Of a DNA stretch of 64,000 nucleotides, positions 19,109-28,836 are shown piece by piece (within the stretch, counting starts at the first letter, position 1; the number at the start of each line of letters is the position of its first letter). Position numbers and translations under genes: made by a program. Location of the stretch: positions 1,178,001-1,242,000 of the forward strand of contig NZ_CP051293.1 of NCBI RefSeq assembly GCF_013170805.1, in the 5' to 3' direction. The DNA comes from Mesorhizobium sp. NZP2077 (lineage in GTDB: Bacteria > Pseudomonadota > Alphaproteobacteria > Rhizobiales > Rhizobiaceae). Below the pieces are notes generated by a model. That model was given only the letters and a program-made list of their open reading frames with translations. It was not told the DNA's origin and made no database searches.

Positions 19109-20440
19109 ATGATGCGGAAACTGTCGCTTCTGTTTGCCGGTGCGCTGATGGGCGCATCCGCCATGAGCCTTATCTATGGCGCTCCTGGCGCGTCGGCGAA
19201 CGCTGCGGGATCGGAGACCTACAAGCAGCTGGCGATCTTCGGCGACATCTTCGAGCGGGTGCGGGCACAATATGTCACGCCGCCCGACGACAAGTCGCTG
19301 GTCGAGAACGCCATCAATGGCATGCTTTCGTCGCTCGACCCGCACTCCTCCTACATGAATGCCGAACAGGCGCAGGACATGCGCGTGCAGACCAAGGGCG
19401 AGTTCGGCGGCCTCGGCATCGAGGTCACCATGGAGAACGACCTGGTCAAGGTGATCACGCCGATCGACGATACGCCCGCCGCCAAGGCCGGCGTGCTGGC
19501 CGGCGACTATATTGCCAAGATCGACGGCGAAGAAGTTCGCGGCCTGACGCTCAACGACGCGGTCGAGAAGATGCGAGGCCTGGTCAACACACCGATCAAG
19601 CTCACCATCCTGCGCCAGGGCGCCGACAAGCCGATCGAGCTGACGGTGGTTCGCGACATCATCAAGGTCAAGGCGGTCAAGTTCCGGGTCGAGAACGACA
19701 TCGGCTACATGAAGATCACCTCCTTCACCGAAAAGACCTATGACGACCTCGAGAATGCCATCGACACCATCAAGAAGCAGGTGCCGGACGACAAGCTCAA
19801 GGGCTATGTGCTCGACCTGCGCCTCAACCCGGGTGGCCTGCTCGACCAGGCGGTGAGCGTGTCCGACGCCTTCCTGAAGCGTGGCGAGATCGTCTCGACG
19901 CGCGGCCGCGATCCCAAGGACGTCACCCGCTTCGACGCCAAGCCGAAGCAGGTCGACGACGTCAACGGCAAGCCGATCATCGTGCTCGTCAATGGCGGCT
20001 CGGCCAGTGCGTCTGAAATCGTCGCCGGCGCGTTGCAGGATCTGCGCCGCGTCACGGTTGTCGGCACACAGTCCTTCGGCAAGGGTTCGGTGCAGACCAT
20101 CATTCCGCTCGGCGAGAATGGTGCGCTCAGGCTGACGACGGCGCTCTATTACACGCCGTCGGGCAAGTCGATCCAGGGCAAGGGCATCACGCCCGACATC
20201 AAGGTCGACCAGCCGCTGCCGCCGGAACTGCAGGGCAGGGATTTGACGCGCGGTGAATCCGACCTCAAGGGCCACATCAAGGGCGCCGACGAGAGCTCGA
20301 CCGGCTCGGGCTCGGCAGCCTATGTGCCGCCGGATCCCAAGGACGATCTGCAGCTGATCTTCGCCGAGCAGCTGCTGCGCGGCCAAAAGACCGATCCGGC
20401 CTTCCCGCCCAACCCGGACAAGGCCGTGCTCAACCAGTAA
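19109..20440 (+). CDS. ctpA: Carboxyl-terminal processing protease (S41)
   Basis: 443 residues from ATG 19109 (GGAAGGA upstream); the longer frame to 19007 lies inside envC. A signal peptide is followed by a PDZ domain (EFGGLGIEVTMENDLVKVITPIDDTPAAKAGV, about residues 95-175) and the S41 core. The catalytic serine is in GGSASASEIVAGAL and the lysine in SFGKGSVQ. Trims C-termini of periplasmic substrates. Part of the conserved rsfS-rlmH-envC-ctpA-yibQ-rppH block. Confidence 0.96.
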   Translation: MMRKLSLLFAGALMGASAMSLIYGAPGASANAAGSETYKQLAIFGDIFERVRAQYVTPPDDKSLVENAINGMLSSLDPHSSYMNAEQAQDMRVQTKGEFGGLGIEVTMENDLVKVITPIDDTPAAKAGVLAGDYIAKIDGEEVRGLTLNDAVEKMRGLVNTPIKLTILRQGADKPIELTVVRDIIKVKAVKFRVENDIGYMKITSFTEKTYDDLENAIDTIKKQVPDDKLKGYVLDLRLNPGGLLDQAVSVSDAFLKRGEIVSTRGRDPKDVTRFDAKPKQVDDVNGKPIIVLVNGGSASASEIVAGALQDLRRVTVVGTQSFGKGSVQTIIPLGENGALRLTTALYYTPSGKSIQGKGITPDIKVDQPLPPELQGRDLTRGESDLKGHIKGADESSTGSGSAAYVPPDPKDDLQLIFAEQLLRGQKTDPAFPPNPDKAVLNQ

Positions 20441-20585
20441 TGGTTCGGCAGTAACGGTTTGGCTGGCCAGGTCTGGCCGCCTGAACGAAGCAATGCGATG
20501 CTGCCGGGACCGAAAGGTTCCGGCAGTTTGATTCGGGGAGGCAAGGCGAGGCCTCCAGATACGGCGCCAGGGGTGCGCCAGCTTG

Positions 20586-21830
20586 ATGAATTCGCGCATG
20601 TCCTCCCGAAGGGATCAGCTTCGGAATCATGCGCCCCGGGGACAGGGCTTGGCTGATATCAGCAAGGACATCGAACGCCCGCTTGGACAGACCGTCCGGG
20701 CGCCGCGCGCTGCCGGCAAGGTCAGCGCGGGCGTGATCGTGTCGACCGTTGTCGTGCTGGCGGTGGTCGGCGTCTCGGCCGCGATCGCGCTCAGGGAAAA
20801 GCCGTTTCGCAAGCCGCAAGAGGTCGCCGTCTCGACGCCGAAAGTGACTGCGGCGGCCGAGCCCGCTGCCGCGCCATCCGCCTTGGCTCCGGCCGCGGCG
20901 CCGAAGGTTGAAACACCGACCAAGACCGGTGGTCCGCAGATCATCCATGTGCAGAAGGAGGAGGGCGATGGTCCTCCGCAGGCAGCCATCGTCATCCGTG
21001 ATCCGTCTGCTGTCGGGCAGAACCTGAAGATTGCGCATCTTCCCGACAAGGCATTGATCGAAGCCAGCGACACCGGACCTTTGCCGATGCGCTCGGCCGA
21101 CGGAAGGCGGCCGTTCGATGTCTATGCGCGGCCCTGGTCCGGCTCGCGCGGCGCGCGCATTGCGATCGTCATCGGAGGACTTGCCGTATCGCAGACCGGC
21201 ACCCAGGCAGCGATCGCCAGGTTGCCGCCGGAAGTGACGCTGGCTTTCGCGCCGCAAGGCAACAGCATCGGGCGCTGGATGCAGGCCGCCAGGCAAAGCG
21301 GCCATGAGATCGTCATGCAGGTGCCGCTCGAACCGTTCGACTATCCCAACGTCAACCCCGGTCGAAACACGCTGACGGTGGCGGCGAGCGCGGACGAGAA
21401 CATCAAAAACCTGCACTGGGCGCTGTCGCGGACGACGAACTATACCGGTGTCATGAACTATATGGGCGCGCGCTTTTCCGCCGACACGGCGGCGATGGAG
21501 CCGTTCATGGCCGAGCTCGGCAAACGGGGGCTGGCCTATATCGACGACGGCTCGTCGGCACGCAGCCTGGCACCCGATCTGGCGCTGAAGGACGGTGTGC
21601 CCTTTGTCGCCGGCGACATGGCGATCGACGCGGTGCAGGATCGCGGCGCCATCCTGAAGAAACTCGACAGCCTCGAAGCCACCGCGCGGGCCAAGGGCTC
21701 TGCCGTCGGCATCGGCTCGGCCTTTGATCTCACGGTCGACACCGTCTCGTCCTGGATTACCGAGGCCAAGAAGCGCGGCATCGAGATCGTGCCGATTTCG
21801 GCGGTGGCCATCGATCCGCAAAAGGGCTAG
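20586..21830 (+). CDS. Divergent polysaccharide deacetylase family protein (YibQ-like)
   Basis: 414 residues from ATG 20586. A single membrane anchor at about residues 47-67 ([20 protein letters not shown]) is followed by a Pro/Ala-rich stretch to about 105 and a deacetylase-like domain ([59 protein letters not shown]). The usual NDDxG of this group reads VIGGLAVS here, so a metal-binding Asp may be missing. Probably a periplasmic cell-wall enzyme or its inactive relative. Between ctpA and rppH as in other alphaproteobacteria. Confidence 0.85.
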   Translation: MNSRMSSRRDQLRNHAPRGQGLADISKDIERPLGQTVRAPRAAGKVSAGVIVSTVVVLAVVGVSAAIALREKPFRKPQEVAVSTPKVTAAAEPAAAPSALAPAAAPKVETPTKTGGPQIIHVQKEEGDGPPQAAIVIRDPSAVGQNLKIAHLPDKALIEASDTGPLPMRSADGRRPFDVYARPWSGSRGARIAIVIGGLAVSQTGTQAAIARLPPEVTLAFAPQGNSIGRWMQAARQSGHEIVMQVPLEPFDYPNVNPGRNTLTVAASADENIKNLHWALSRTTNYTGVMNYMGARFSADTAAMEPFMAELGKRGLAYIDDGSSARSLAPDLALKDGVPFVAGDMAIDAVQDRGAILKKLDSLEATARAKGSAVGIGSAFDLTVDTVSSWITEAKKRGIEIVPISAVAIDPQKG

Positions 21831-21879
21831 CGATCTGCTGATCGCACCGAACTCCCAAGACGGCCAGAGAGAGCGTCAG

Positions 21880-22398
21880 ATGGCTAAAAAGACAGTTGAT
21901 CGCGAAACGCTGCCCTACCGTCCTTGTGTCGGGCTGATGATCCTCAATGGAGAGGGCCTGGTCTGGGTCGGGCATCGCATTGCCGAACCCGACAGCGAAT
22001 TCGCCGGCACGACGCAGCTCTGGCAGATGCCGCAAGGCGGCATCGACAAGGGTGAGGAGCCGCTGCAGGCGGCGGAGCGGGAGCTCTATGAAGAGACCGG
22101 CATGCGCAACGTCTCGCTGCTCGCCGAGGCGCCGGACTGGATCAACTATGATCTGCCGGACCATCTCGTCGGCATTGCCTTCAAGGGCCGGTATCGCGGC
22201 CAGATGCAGAAATGGTTCGCCTTCCGCTTCCATGGCGACAGCAGCGAAATCCAGATCAACCCGCCGCCGGGCGGCCACACCGCCGAGTTCGACGAATGGT
22301 CGTGGCGGCCGATGCGGGACCTGCCCGACCTGATCGTGCCGTTCAAGCGCAAGGTCTATGAAGAGGTGGTGGCGGTGTTCAGCCATCTGGCGCGATAG
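21880..22398 (+). CDS. rppH: RNA pyrophosphohydrolase
   Basis: 172 residues. Nudix hydrolase that removes pyrophosphate from 5'-triphosphate RNA and starts mRNA decay. The Nudix box is [23 protein letters not shown], preceded by QLWQMPQ, a group-typical sequence. Starts 49 bases after the yibQ-like gene. ATG 21880 is preferred; upstream of it the frame reads through the previous gene. Confidence 0.95.
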   Translation: MAKKTVDRETLPYRPCVGLMILNGEGLVWVGHRIAEPDSEFAGTTQLWQMPQGGIDKGEEPLQAAERELYEETGMRNVSLLAEAPDWINYDLPDHLVGIAFKGRYRGQMQKWFAFRFHGDSSEIQINPPPGGHTAEFDEWSWRPMRDLPDLIVPFKRKVYEEVVAVFSHLAR

Positions 22399-22472
22399 TC
22401 GCGCGAGACTCTGGTGGAGGTTGCCGCCCCGGTGCACTGGTCGTATTGATGGCTGATGCAATGAGGGTCGCC

Positions 22473-23618
22473 ATGAACGACACCGTCAACCGGGTTGCTG
22501 CGAAAACCGTCACCGATTGGCCGGTCAGCGAGGCGGCGGCTGGGGCCATCCTCACCATCGACCTTGGCGCGGTCCGTGAAAACTACCGGCGACTGAAGGC
22601 GCGGCTGGGGGACGTGCGCTGCGCCGGCGTGGTCAAGGCCAATGGCTACGGCCTCGGGGCCAGCCAGGTAGCATCGGCGCTAACCAGCGAAGGCTGCGAC
22701 ACCTTCTTCGTCGCGCTGCCGGCCGAAGGCATCAAGCTGCGCAAGGCGATCGGGGCTGGCCCCGACATTTACGTGCTGAACGGGCTGCCGCCGGGCTCCG
22801 AGCCGGAAGCGGTGGCGGCTGACCTCTGCGCGGTCATCAACAGTGGCGCGCAGTTGAAAGCCTGGAGTTCCGCTGCACGCGCTGCCGGCCGAAAGCTGCC
22901 GGCGGCAGTTCAGGTCGACAGCGGCATGTCGCGGCTCGGTATGGCGCCAGCGGAAGTCGAGGCGCTGGCCGGGGATCCCAGCGCGTTCGATGGTATCGAC
23001 GTCAGATATGTCATGAGCCATCTGGCCTGCGCCGACGAGCCGCGCCATCCGGCCAATGAACAACAGCGTCAGGCCTTCGAGCGGCTGCGCGCCATGCTGC
23101 CTGAGTCTCCCGCCTCGCTCGCCAATTCATCCGCCATCTTTCTCGGACCGTCTTACCATTACGACCTCGCCCGCCCCGGTGCCGCGGTCTATGGCATCAA
23201 TCCGACGCCTGGCGAGCCCAATCCGATGCTGCCTGTCGTGCGGCTGCAAGCCAAGGTGGCGCAGACGCGCCGCGTCGAAAAGGGCGCCGGCATCGGCTAT
23301 GGCCACACCTACCACGCGGAAGGTCCGCTGAGCCTGGCGACGATCTCGTTCGGCTATGCCGATGGCTGGCTGCGCCGCTCCGCTTCGGCGGCGTGGTTCG
23401 AGGGGGTGCGCCTGCCTTTCCTCGGGCGTGTGTCGATGGATTCGATCATTCTCGACATTTCTGCCCTGCCGCCCGGCAGACTGCGCGAGGGCGATCTGGT
23501 CGAGCTGCTCGGTCCCTCGCAGAGCGTCGACGATGCCGCCGGCCATGCCGGCACCATCGGCTATGAAATCCTGGCCAGTCTCGGCCCACGCTTTCACCGG
23601 CGCTACGTCGGCGGGTGA
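22473..23618 (+). CDS. alr: Alanine racemase
   Basis: 381 residues from ATG 22473, which has GAGGG 5 bases upstream; ATGs at 22449 and 22461 are alternatives. A PLP enzyme that makes D-alanine. The PLP lysine is K55 in VVKANGYGLG; the downstream RVSMDSIILDISALPPG carries the conserved beta-domain region. Lies 70 bases ahead of dadA, a layout typical of a D-alanine catabolic pair, though the same protein may also serve the cell wall as no second alr is seen here. Confidence 0.94.
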   Translation: MNDTVNRVAAKTVTDWPVSEAAAGAILTIDLGAVRENYRRLKARLGDVRCAGVVKANGYGLGASQVASALTSEGCDTFFVALPAEGIKLRKAIGAGPDIYVLNGLPPGSEPEAVAADLCAVINSGAQLKAWSSAARAAGRKLPAAVQVDSGMSRLGMAPAEVEALAGDPSAFDGIDVRYVMSHLACADEPRHPANEQQRQAFERLRAMLPESPASLANSSAIFLGPSYHYDLARPGAAVYGINPTPGEPNPMLPVVRLQAKVAQTRRVEKGAGIGYGHTYHAEGPLSLATISFGYADGWLRRSASAAWFEGVRLPFLGRVSMDSIILDISALPPGRLREGDLVELLGPSQSVDDAAGHAGTIGYEILASLGPRFHRRYVGG

Positions 23619-23723
23619 TCCTTTGGGGGTAACCCTTGGAGCTAGCCCCTTGGCGGGCGCGGCAAAATCCGGCAGACAGGGAATGGCATGCCCGGTGTCA
23701 GTGGCGGCGTGGAGCGTGATGCG

Positions 23724-24980
23724 ATGAAGATCATGGTGCTGGGCGGTGGCGTCATCGGGGTGACCACGGCCTATTATCTTGCTGAGGCCGGCCACGAGGT
23801 GACGGTCATCGACCGCCAGAAAGGCCCAGCGCTGGAAACCAGCTTCGCCAATGCCGGCGAGATTTCGCCCGGCTATGCCTCGCCCTGGGCCGGGCCTGGC
23901 ATTCCGCTGAAGGCGATCAAATGGCTGTTGATGAAGCATGGCCCGCTGGTGGTGCGGCCGGCCTTCGACCCGCATATGTGGACATGGCTGGTCAAGATGC
24001 TGCGAAACTGCACGGCCGAGCGCTATGCCATCAACAAGTCGCGCATGGTGCCGCTGGCCGAATACAGCCGCGACACGCTGAAGGCGCTGCGCGAGGCCAC
24101 CGGCATCACCTATGACGAACGCACCCAGGGCACGCTGCAGCTGTTTCGCACGCAAAAGCAGCTCGACGGCACCGGTGGCGATGTCGAGGTGCTGAAGAAA
24201 TATGGCGTGCCCTACGAGACCCTCGACCAGGACGGCTGCATTGCGGCGGAGCCGGCGCTGGCCGGGGTGCGCGAGAAGTTCGTCGGCGGCCTCAGGCTGC
24301 CGCATGATGAGACCGGCGACTGCAAGATCTTCACCGAGAAACTGGCCGAGCTCTGCGTCGCGCGTGGCGTGAAGTTCGAATACGACACGACGATCTGGCG
24401 CGTCATCCGCAGCCGCAACCGCATTTCCAACATCAGCACCAGCAAGGGGTTCAAGGCCTCCGAGGCCTATGTCATGGCGCTGGGCAGCTATTCGGCGGGT
24501 TTCATGCGCCGGATGAAACGGTCGATCCCGGTTTATCCGGTCAAGGGCTATTCGATCACCGTGCCGATCAAGGATGCCGCCCTGGCGCCGGTGTCGACCG
24601 TGATGGACGAAACCTACAAGGTGGCGGTCACCCGGCTGGGCGACCGCATCCGCGTCGGCGGCACGGCGGAGATTTCCGGCTTCGACCTCAGGCTGCACGA
24701 ATCGCGCCGCCGCACGCTCGAACATTCGGTCGGCGATCTCTTTCCTGGCGCCGGCGCCATGCGCGAGGCGACCTTCTGGTGCGGGCTGCGTCCGATGACG
24801 CCGGATGGGCCGCCGCTGATCGGCCGCACCGAGCTCTCCAATCTCTTTCTCAACACCGGCCATGGCACGCTCGGCTGGACCATGGCCTGCGGCTCGGCCA
24901 AGGTGCTGGCCGACATCATCTCGAGCCGGGTGCCCGACATCGATGCCCGTGCCCTGGCGCAGGAACGCTACCTGAAATAG
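23724..24980 (+). CDS. dadA: D-amino-acid dehydrogenase
   Basis: 418 residues from ATG 23724 (GGAG 9 bases upstream). An FAD enzyme that oxidises D-alanine and other D-amino acids to keto acids. N-terminal dinucleotide motif [27 protein letters not shown]; substrate-domain motif [20 protein letters not shown]-terminal [19 protein letters not shown]. All match the small DadA subunit. Follows alr, so the pair converts L-alanine to pyruvate via D-alanine. Confidence 0.93.
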   Translation: MKIMVLGGGVIGVTTAYYLAEAGHEVTVIDRQKGPALETSFANAGEISPGYASPWAGPGIPLKAIKWLLMKHGPLVVRPAFDPHMWTWLVKMLRNCTAERYAINKSRMVPLAEYSRDTLKALREATGITYDERTQGTLQLFRTQKQLDGTGGDVEVLKKYGVPYETLDQDGCIAAEPALAGVREKFVGGLRLPHDETGDCKIFTEKLAELCVARGVKFEYDTTIWRVIRSRNRISNISTSKGFKASEAYVMALGSYSAGFMRRMKRSIPVYPVKGYSITVPIKDAALAPVSTVMDETYKVAVTRLGDRIRVGGTAEISGFDLRLHESRRRTLEHSVGDLFPGAGAMREATFWCGLRPMTPDGPPLIGRTELSNLFLNTGHGTLGWTMACGSAKVLADIISSRVPDIDARALAQERYLK

Positions 24981-25000
24981 GCGCGCTGCGTTTTGCTTTT

Positions 25001-25048
25001 ATGCATGTCGTTGCCCCAAAACCGGGGCCACTTTTGGGCGACATGCAT
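25001..25048. repeat. 48-bp dispersed palindrome, intact copy
   Basis: ATGCATGTCG arms at both ends around CCCCAAAACCGGGG and CACTTTTGGG. Its last base is the first base (plus strand) of the stop codon of the convergent PLD-family gene. Likely serves as a barrier or terminator between dadA and that gene. Confidence 0.9.
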
Positions 25049-27201
25049 CAGAACGCCTGCCTGACCCAGGTCTCGTCGAACAGCAGCCGGTAGGCCAACG
25101 GGATCGTCACCTCAGTGGAAACCGGGTTCGAATGGGCGAGATAGTCGTCATAGATCGGCTTCATCCTGACGTAGAAGGCGGGATCGAGCACAGTCATGCC
25201 GTTCTCTGAATCGTGGAAGAAGCTGCGATTGTTGAGGTTGACCGAGGAGATGACGACCAGCCTTTCGTCGATCATCATGATCTTGGCATGCAGCACCACG
25301 TCGGGCGCCTTGAATTCGCGGATGTTGATGCGATCACCATATTTCTCGACGAACAGCTTGTTGAGCGCGGTGAGGAACTTGCCGCCAATGTCGCCCTTGA
25401 GATCGATGCGGCCGACAATGTCGATCTTGACGCCGCGGGCGAGCGCCCGGTCGAAGGCCTGGGCGAGGCTCGGCGTCAGATTGAGGTAGGGGTTGACGAT
25501 CTGGATATGGTGTTGGGCGGCGTCGACCAGCTCGACGAAATAGGCCTCCAGCGCATGGTCGTCTTCGTAAGGCACCGAAATGAAATGGCGGGCATCGCCC
25601 CGGGGGCGGTCATCGCTGCGGACCGGGATGGAGAAGGGGCGCGCCAGATTGGTCTCGGCGTCGCGCAACCATATTGTCGACAGATGCGCGGCGAGCGTCT
25701 CGACCGTCGCCCTGTCTGCGAACTCGATGTCGAAGTCGCTCCAGTTCGAATAGTAGTTCAGCGAAAGCCCGTCGGTCTTGCCGTATTGCTGCAGGTTCGG
25801 ATAGCGCGACAGGTCGATCGGCTGATGGAACAGGAAGCCGTCATGGATGTTGCGGCCGCCGATGATGACGCGCGAGCGCGCAGGGTCATCAGCCAGCGTC
25901 GCCAGCATCTTGATATGATGGGTCTTGTGCAGTTGTGAAATCTGCTCGTCGATGGGCGCACCATGGTCGGCGCGCCAGCGGTACTCCTGTAGCTCGACAT
26001 TGGGGAATTCTGCCGCCAGCCGGTGCAGCATGGCGTCGTCCTTCTCGCGCTCCAGCACGTCGGTGACCATGATGCGCACCTTGGTGCCAAGCGCTGCATG
26101 ATGGCGGATCAGCCGTTCGATGATGCGGCCGGAGAGGTCGGCCTTGAATTCGAGCGAGGACAGATAGATCAACTTCAGCCTTGGCGCCCTGGAGAAATCA
26201 AGCGGCAGTTCCGGATCGCCCTTGTCGACTGCCGCATCGGACAGCGGCGCGCCCATCAGCGCCTCGACCTTGGCGTTGAAGCCGTCGCGCGATTTGCGCA
26301 GCAGCCTGGGTTCGCCGATCGGCAGGGCGCAGGTCTGCGACAGCCAGCGGCTGGCATAGAAGGCGCGCTCAAGCGTGTCGAGGCTGGCGCCGCTTGGGAC
26401 CGGGCAGCGCTGGTAGCGGCTGTCGAAGCTGGCGAGTGCCGGATCGGTTGTCTCCTCGCGCCGGATGGTGAGCGGCGCGCCGGCCGGCGCAAGGCTGGAA
26501 CGGATTCTCGCCGTGCAGCGGTTCAGGCCGTCGCTTGGAAACAGGCTGACCGTATCGTCCTCACCCGACAGGCGAAAGCGAAATGCCGCGCCGGCGGCGA
26601 TGGTGCGCGAGGCGCCGGCCGCGCGGATCGCCAGAGGACCATCACAGGTGCCCTCGATGTCGGCAGGCTGCTCACCGGTCTGGCGCAGGACGATCTCGGT
26701 GCTGCGCGCCTGCAGGCCGGAGAAATCGAAAGTCTTGGGTGCCGAGGGCCGCGCCGCCGCATCGATATAGAGCGTCTGCCGCGACACCCGCCAGCGTCCG
26801 TCGAAATGGCCCTCGCCGCTGCCGCCATTGGTCGGCTGCAAATGCGCGCTGGCGACCGGTCCGGCCAGTTGCTCCAGCGTTGAATAGGTCGCTTGGAAAT
26901 CTCGGTTCTGGACGTCGCGGCGGTTGCGCCCGAACGGTCCGGTGCCATTGGCGCGATCCATGGCGCCGATCTGGTTGTGGGCAAGCAGCGCCAGGAAGCG
27001 TCTTTCATAGTCACTGGCGCCGGCATCGCCGAAAAACTGTGACGCAGCGACCTGTGGCCCGGGCGTGCTGGCCGACAGAGAGGGCCGCGTGCAGGCCTCC
27101 TGTCCAGGCAGAGAGTCGCAGGCATCGCGGCCCGCGCCGGCGCAGCCGGCGAGGGCGGCCAGCCCGAGCAGGGCAAGGATGAGGGGTATGCTGCGGTTCA
27201 C
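25048..27201 (-). CDS. Phospholipase D / cardiolipin-synthase-like lipoprotein
   Basis: 717 residues with a lipoprotein signal (lipobox LAGC, Cys20). The C-terminal half holds two HKD motifs: a first in HHIKMLATLADDP with GGRN downstream (H429, K431), and a second, canonical HAKIMMID (H638, K640, D645) followed by NLNNRSFFHDSENG. Such proteins cut or transfer phosphodiester bonds of phospholipids. The first 330 residues have no known domain to my eye. The start overlaps the stop of the PLA2-like gene by 4 bases (ATGA), so both are one transcript. Probably anchored in the outer or inner membrane, facing the periplasm. Confidence 0.87.
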   Translation of the reverse strand: MNRSIPLILALLGLAALAGCAGAGRDACDSLPGQEACTRPSLSASTPGPQVAASQFFGDAGASDYERRFLALLAHNQIGAMDRANGTGPFGRNRRDVQNRDFQATYSTLEQLAGPVASAHLQPTNGGSGEGHFDGRWRVSRQTLYIDAAARPSAPKTFDFSGLQARSTEIVLRQTGEQPADIEGTCDGPLAIRAAGASRTIAAGAAFRFRLSGEDDTVSLFPSDGLNRCTARIRSSLAPAGAPLTIRREETTDPALASFDSRYQRCPVPSGASLDTLERAFYASRWLSQTCALPIGEPRLLRKSRDGFNAKVEALMGAPLSDAAVDKGDPELPLDFSRAPRLKLIYLSSLEFKADLSGRIIERLIRHHAALGTKVRIMVTDVLEREKDDAMLHRLAAEFPNVELQEYRWRADHGAPIDEQISQLHKTHHIKMLATLADDPARSRVIIGGRNIHDGFLFHQPIDLSRYPNLQQYGKTDGLSLNYYSNWSDFDIEFADRATVETLAAHLSTIWLRDAETNLARPFSIPVRSDDRPRGDARHFISVPYEDDHALEAYFVELVDAAQHHIQIVNPYLNLTPSLAQAFDRALARGVKIDIVGRIDLKGDIGGKFLTALNKLFVEKYGDRINIREFKAPDVVLHAKIMMIDERLVVISSVNLNNRSFFHDSENGMTVLDPAFYVRMKPIYDDYLAHSNPVSTEVTIPLAYRLLFDETWVRQAF

Positions 27202-27641
27202 CCGGTGGCTCCGGCCTTCATGGCACTCAATTGCGCCGGGTCGCGCGGCGGCATGAAGCCCTGCGGAAACACCTTGCAGATGGGAATGGCGAAAGTCGCG
27301 ATCAGCAGCTCCGCCTCGTCGCGCATCTTGCGGGGTGCCGTCTTGTCATCGCGGATTGCCCTGGCCGAGGCGACGAGCGTGCCGTCGCAGTCGCAATGAT
27401 TATGACGGGCGATGTAGCAAGCGTCGTGGGTCTGGCAAACCGCGTCGAGGCGGTCGACGGGCCGGGCCGACAGATCACCTGTGCGGGTGCCGGGGCCACA
27501 ATAATTACCAATGACGAAGGGCGAGGGGCGCGCCATGGCGTAACGGATTGGCTTCGGCAATTCGGCTTCCGGCACTTTCGTCCAAGGGTTGGCGCAGGCC
27601 GAGACGAAAACCAGCGGCAGGATGGCAAGAACGGCTCGCAT
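27198..27641 (-). CDS. Phospholipase A2-like lipoprotein
   Basis: 147 residues with lipoprotein signal and lipobox VSAC (Cys16). A secreted-PLA2 signature is visible: NYCGPG at 47-51 resembles the calcium loop, C69-Q-T-H72-D73-A-C75-Y matches the CxxHDxCY catalytic motif, and C83-D-C85-D86 matches the CxCD motif whose Asp completes the dyad. These would hydrolyse the sn-2 ester of phospholipids. It is the first gene of a two-gene operon with the PLD-like lipoprotein. PLA2 of this type is uncommon in rhizobia. Activity is inference from motifs. Confidence 0.78.
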   Translation of the reverse strand: MRAVLAILPLVFVSACANPWTKVPEAELPKPIRYAMARPSPFVIGNYCGPGTRTGDLSARPVDRLDAVCQTHDACYIARHNHCDCDGTLVASARAIRDDKTAPRKMRDEAELLIATFAIPICKVFPQGFMPPRDPAQLSAMKAGATG

Positions 27642-27793
27642 TTTTTCCGCGCCAGCTTTCTGAACGATTTCCCCACCCGGCGGCCTCGCCGCGTGGCCGA
27701 CGACCGCATGCCTGATGCCACACTGCCCGGTTTTGTGGCAAGCGAAAGGCGGCGTGTCTGGCCCATCCGTGTTATTCTCGCGGCGCCTCTATT

Positions 27794-28675
27794 TTACAGG
27801 AAAAGGCTTCTTTCCTGTTCCACCGCCTTGGTGATGAAGCTGGCGACGATCTGGACACGGCGCAGCGGCCTGACCGATTCGTGATAGACCAGCCAGTAGG
27901 CGCGGCGGATGGGCGCGATGACATCGACGGGCACCAGTTCGGGCATCGAGCGGGCAACGAAGGTGTGCAGGATGCCGATCCCGGCGCCCGAGCGCACCGC
28001 CTCGGCCTGGCCCAGCGCCGAGGAAATGGCGAAGCTGGTGCGCCAGTCGGCGCTGAATTCAGAGGCATAGTCGAGCGAAGGGCTGACGATCAGGTCAGGC
28101 ACATAGCCGATCAAGGTGTGCCGGCCGAGTTCGGCAGCGGTTTTCGGCAGACCATTGGCATCGGCGTAGGCGCGTGAGGCGAACAGGCCGAGCGAATAGT
28201 CGACCAGCTTTCCCGCCACCAGCCGGCCTTCTGTCGGCCGCTCGACGGTGATGGCGATGTCGGCTTCGCGCCGGGACAGGGAGAAGGAGCGCGGCACCGG
28301 CACGAGCTGGATCGTCAATTCGCGGTGCAGCGCGGTCAGTTCGCCGAGGCGCCTAGCCAGGAAGGCGACGCCGAAACCGTCCGGCGCGCCGATGCGCACC
28401 GTGCCCGAAATATCGTCGCCTTCGCCCGATATGGTCGAGCGCGCGGCGATCATGTCGCCCTCCATGCGCTCGGCAATGTCGAGGAAGCTCTCGCCGGCCG
28501 GCGTCAGTTCGCTGCCGGTGGTCAGCCGGCGAAAGAGTTTCGTGCGCAGCGCGTCCTCGAGTGCCGCGATGCGGCGCGAGACAGTGGCGTGGTTGAGCTC
28601 CAGCCGTTTGGCGGCGCCGAGGATCTGGCCGGCGCGGGCCACGGCGAGGAAGATGCGGACGTCATCCCAGTTCAT
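27794..28675 (-). CDS. LysR-family transcriptional regulator
   Basis: 293 residues. HTH at the N-terminus (ARAGQILGAAKRLELNHATVSRRIAALEDALRTKLFRRLTTGSELTPAGE). Divergent from mmsA with 161 bases between the starts; the obvious candidate target is mmsA, but the PLA2-PLD operon also lies 152 bases beyond its 3' end. Effector unknown. Confidence 0.92.
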   Translation of the reverse strand: MNWDDVRIFLAVARAGQILGAAKRLELNHATVSRRIAALEDALRTKLFRRLTTGSELTPAGESFLDIAERMEGDMIAARSTISGEGDDISGTVRIGAPDGFGVAFLARRLGELTALHRELTIQLVPVPRSFSLSRREADIAITVERPTEGRLVAGKLVDYSLGLFASRAYADANGLPKTAAELGRHTLIGYVPDLIVSPSLDYASEFSADWRTSFAISSALGQAEAVRSGAGIGILHTFVARSMPELVPVDVIAPIRRAYWLVYHESVRPLRRVQIVASFITKAVEQERSLFL

Positions 28676-28836
28676 GGGAATCCCCAGGAGGTATCTTGTA
28701 ACGTAGCCATTTGCGAGAATTGATGCTCGCTCGTCAATCGATATCTAAATTACGCACAACGGTTGCGTTCTCCCTCGCGTTGCCATCGCGCCTGCAAAGG
28801 CGGACAATGCAGCATCACAAACAAGGGAGAGACAAC

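Noticed and set aside
18917-20599. 560-codon minus-strand frame over envC-like and ctpA genes
   Set aside because: Antisense to ctpA; no motif.
23127-24863. 578-codon minus-strand frame over alr and dadA
   Set aside because: Shadow of two well-supported genes, no recognisable domain.
17632-25048. Possible CRISPR-like repeat pair
   Set aside because: The two 48-bp repeats are 7 kb apart and palindromic; no spacers or cas genes.
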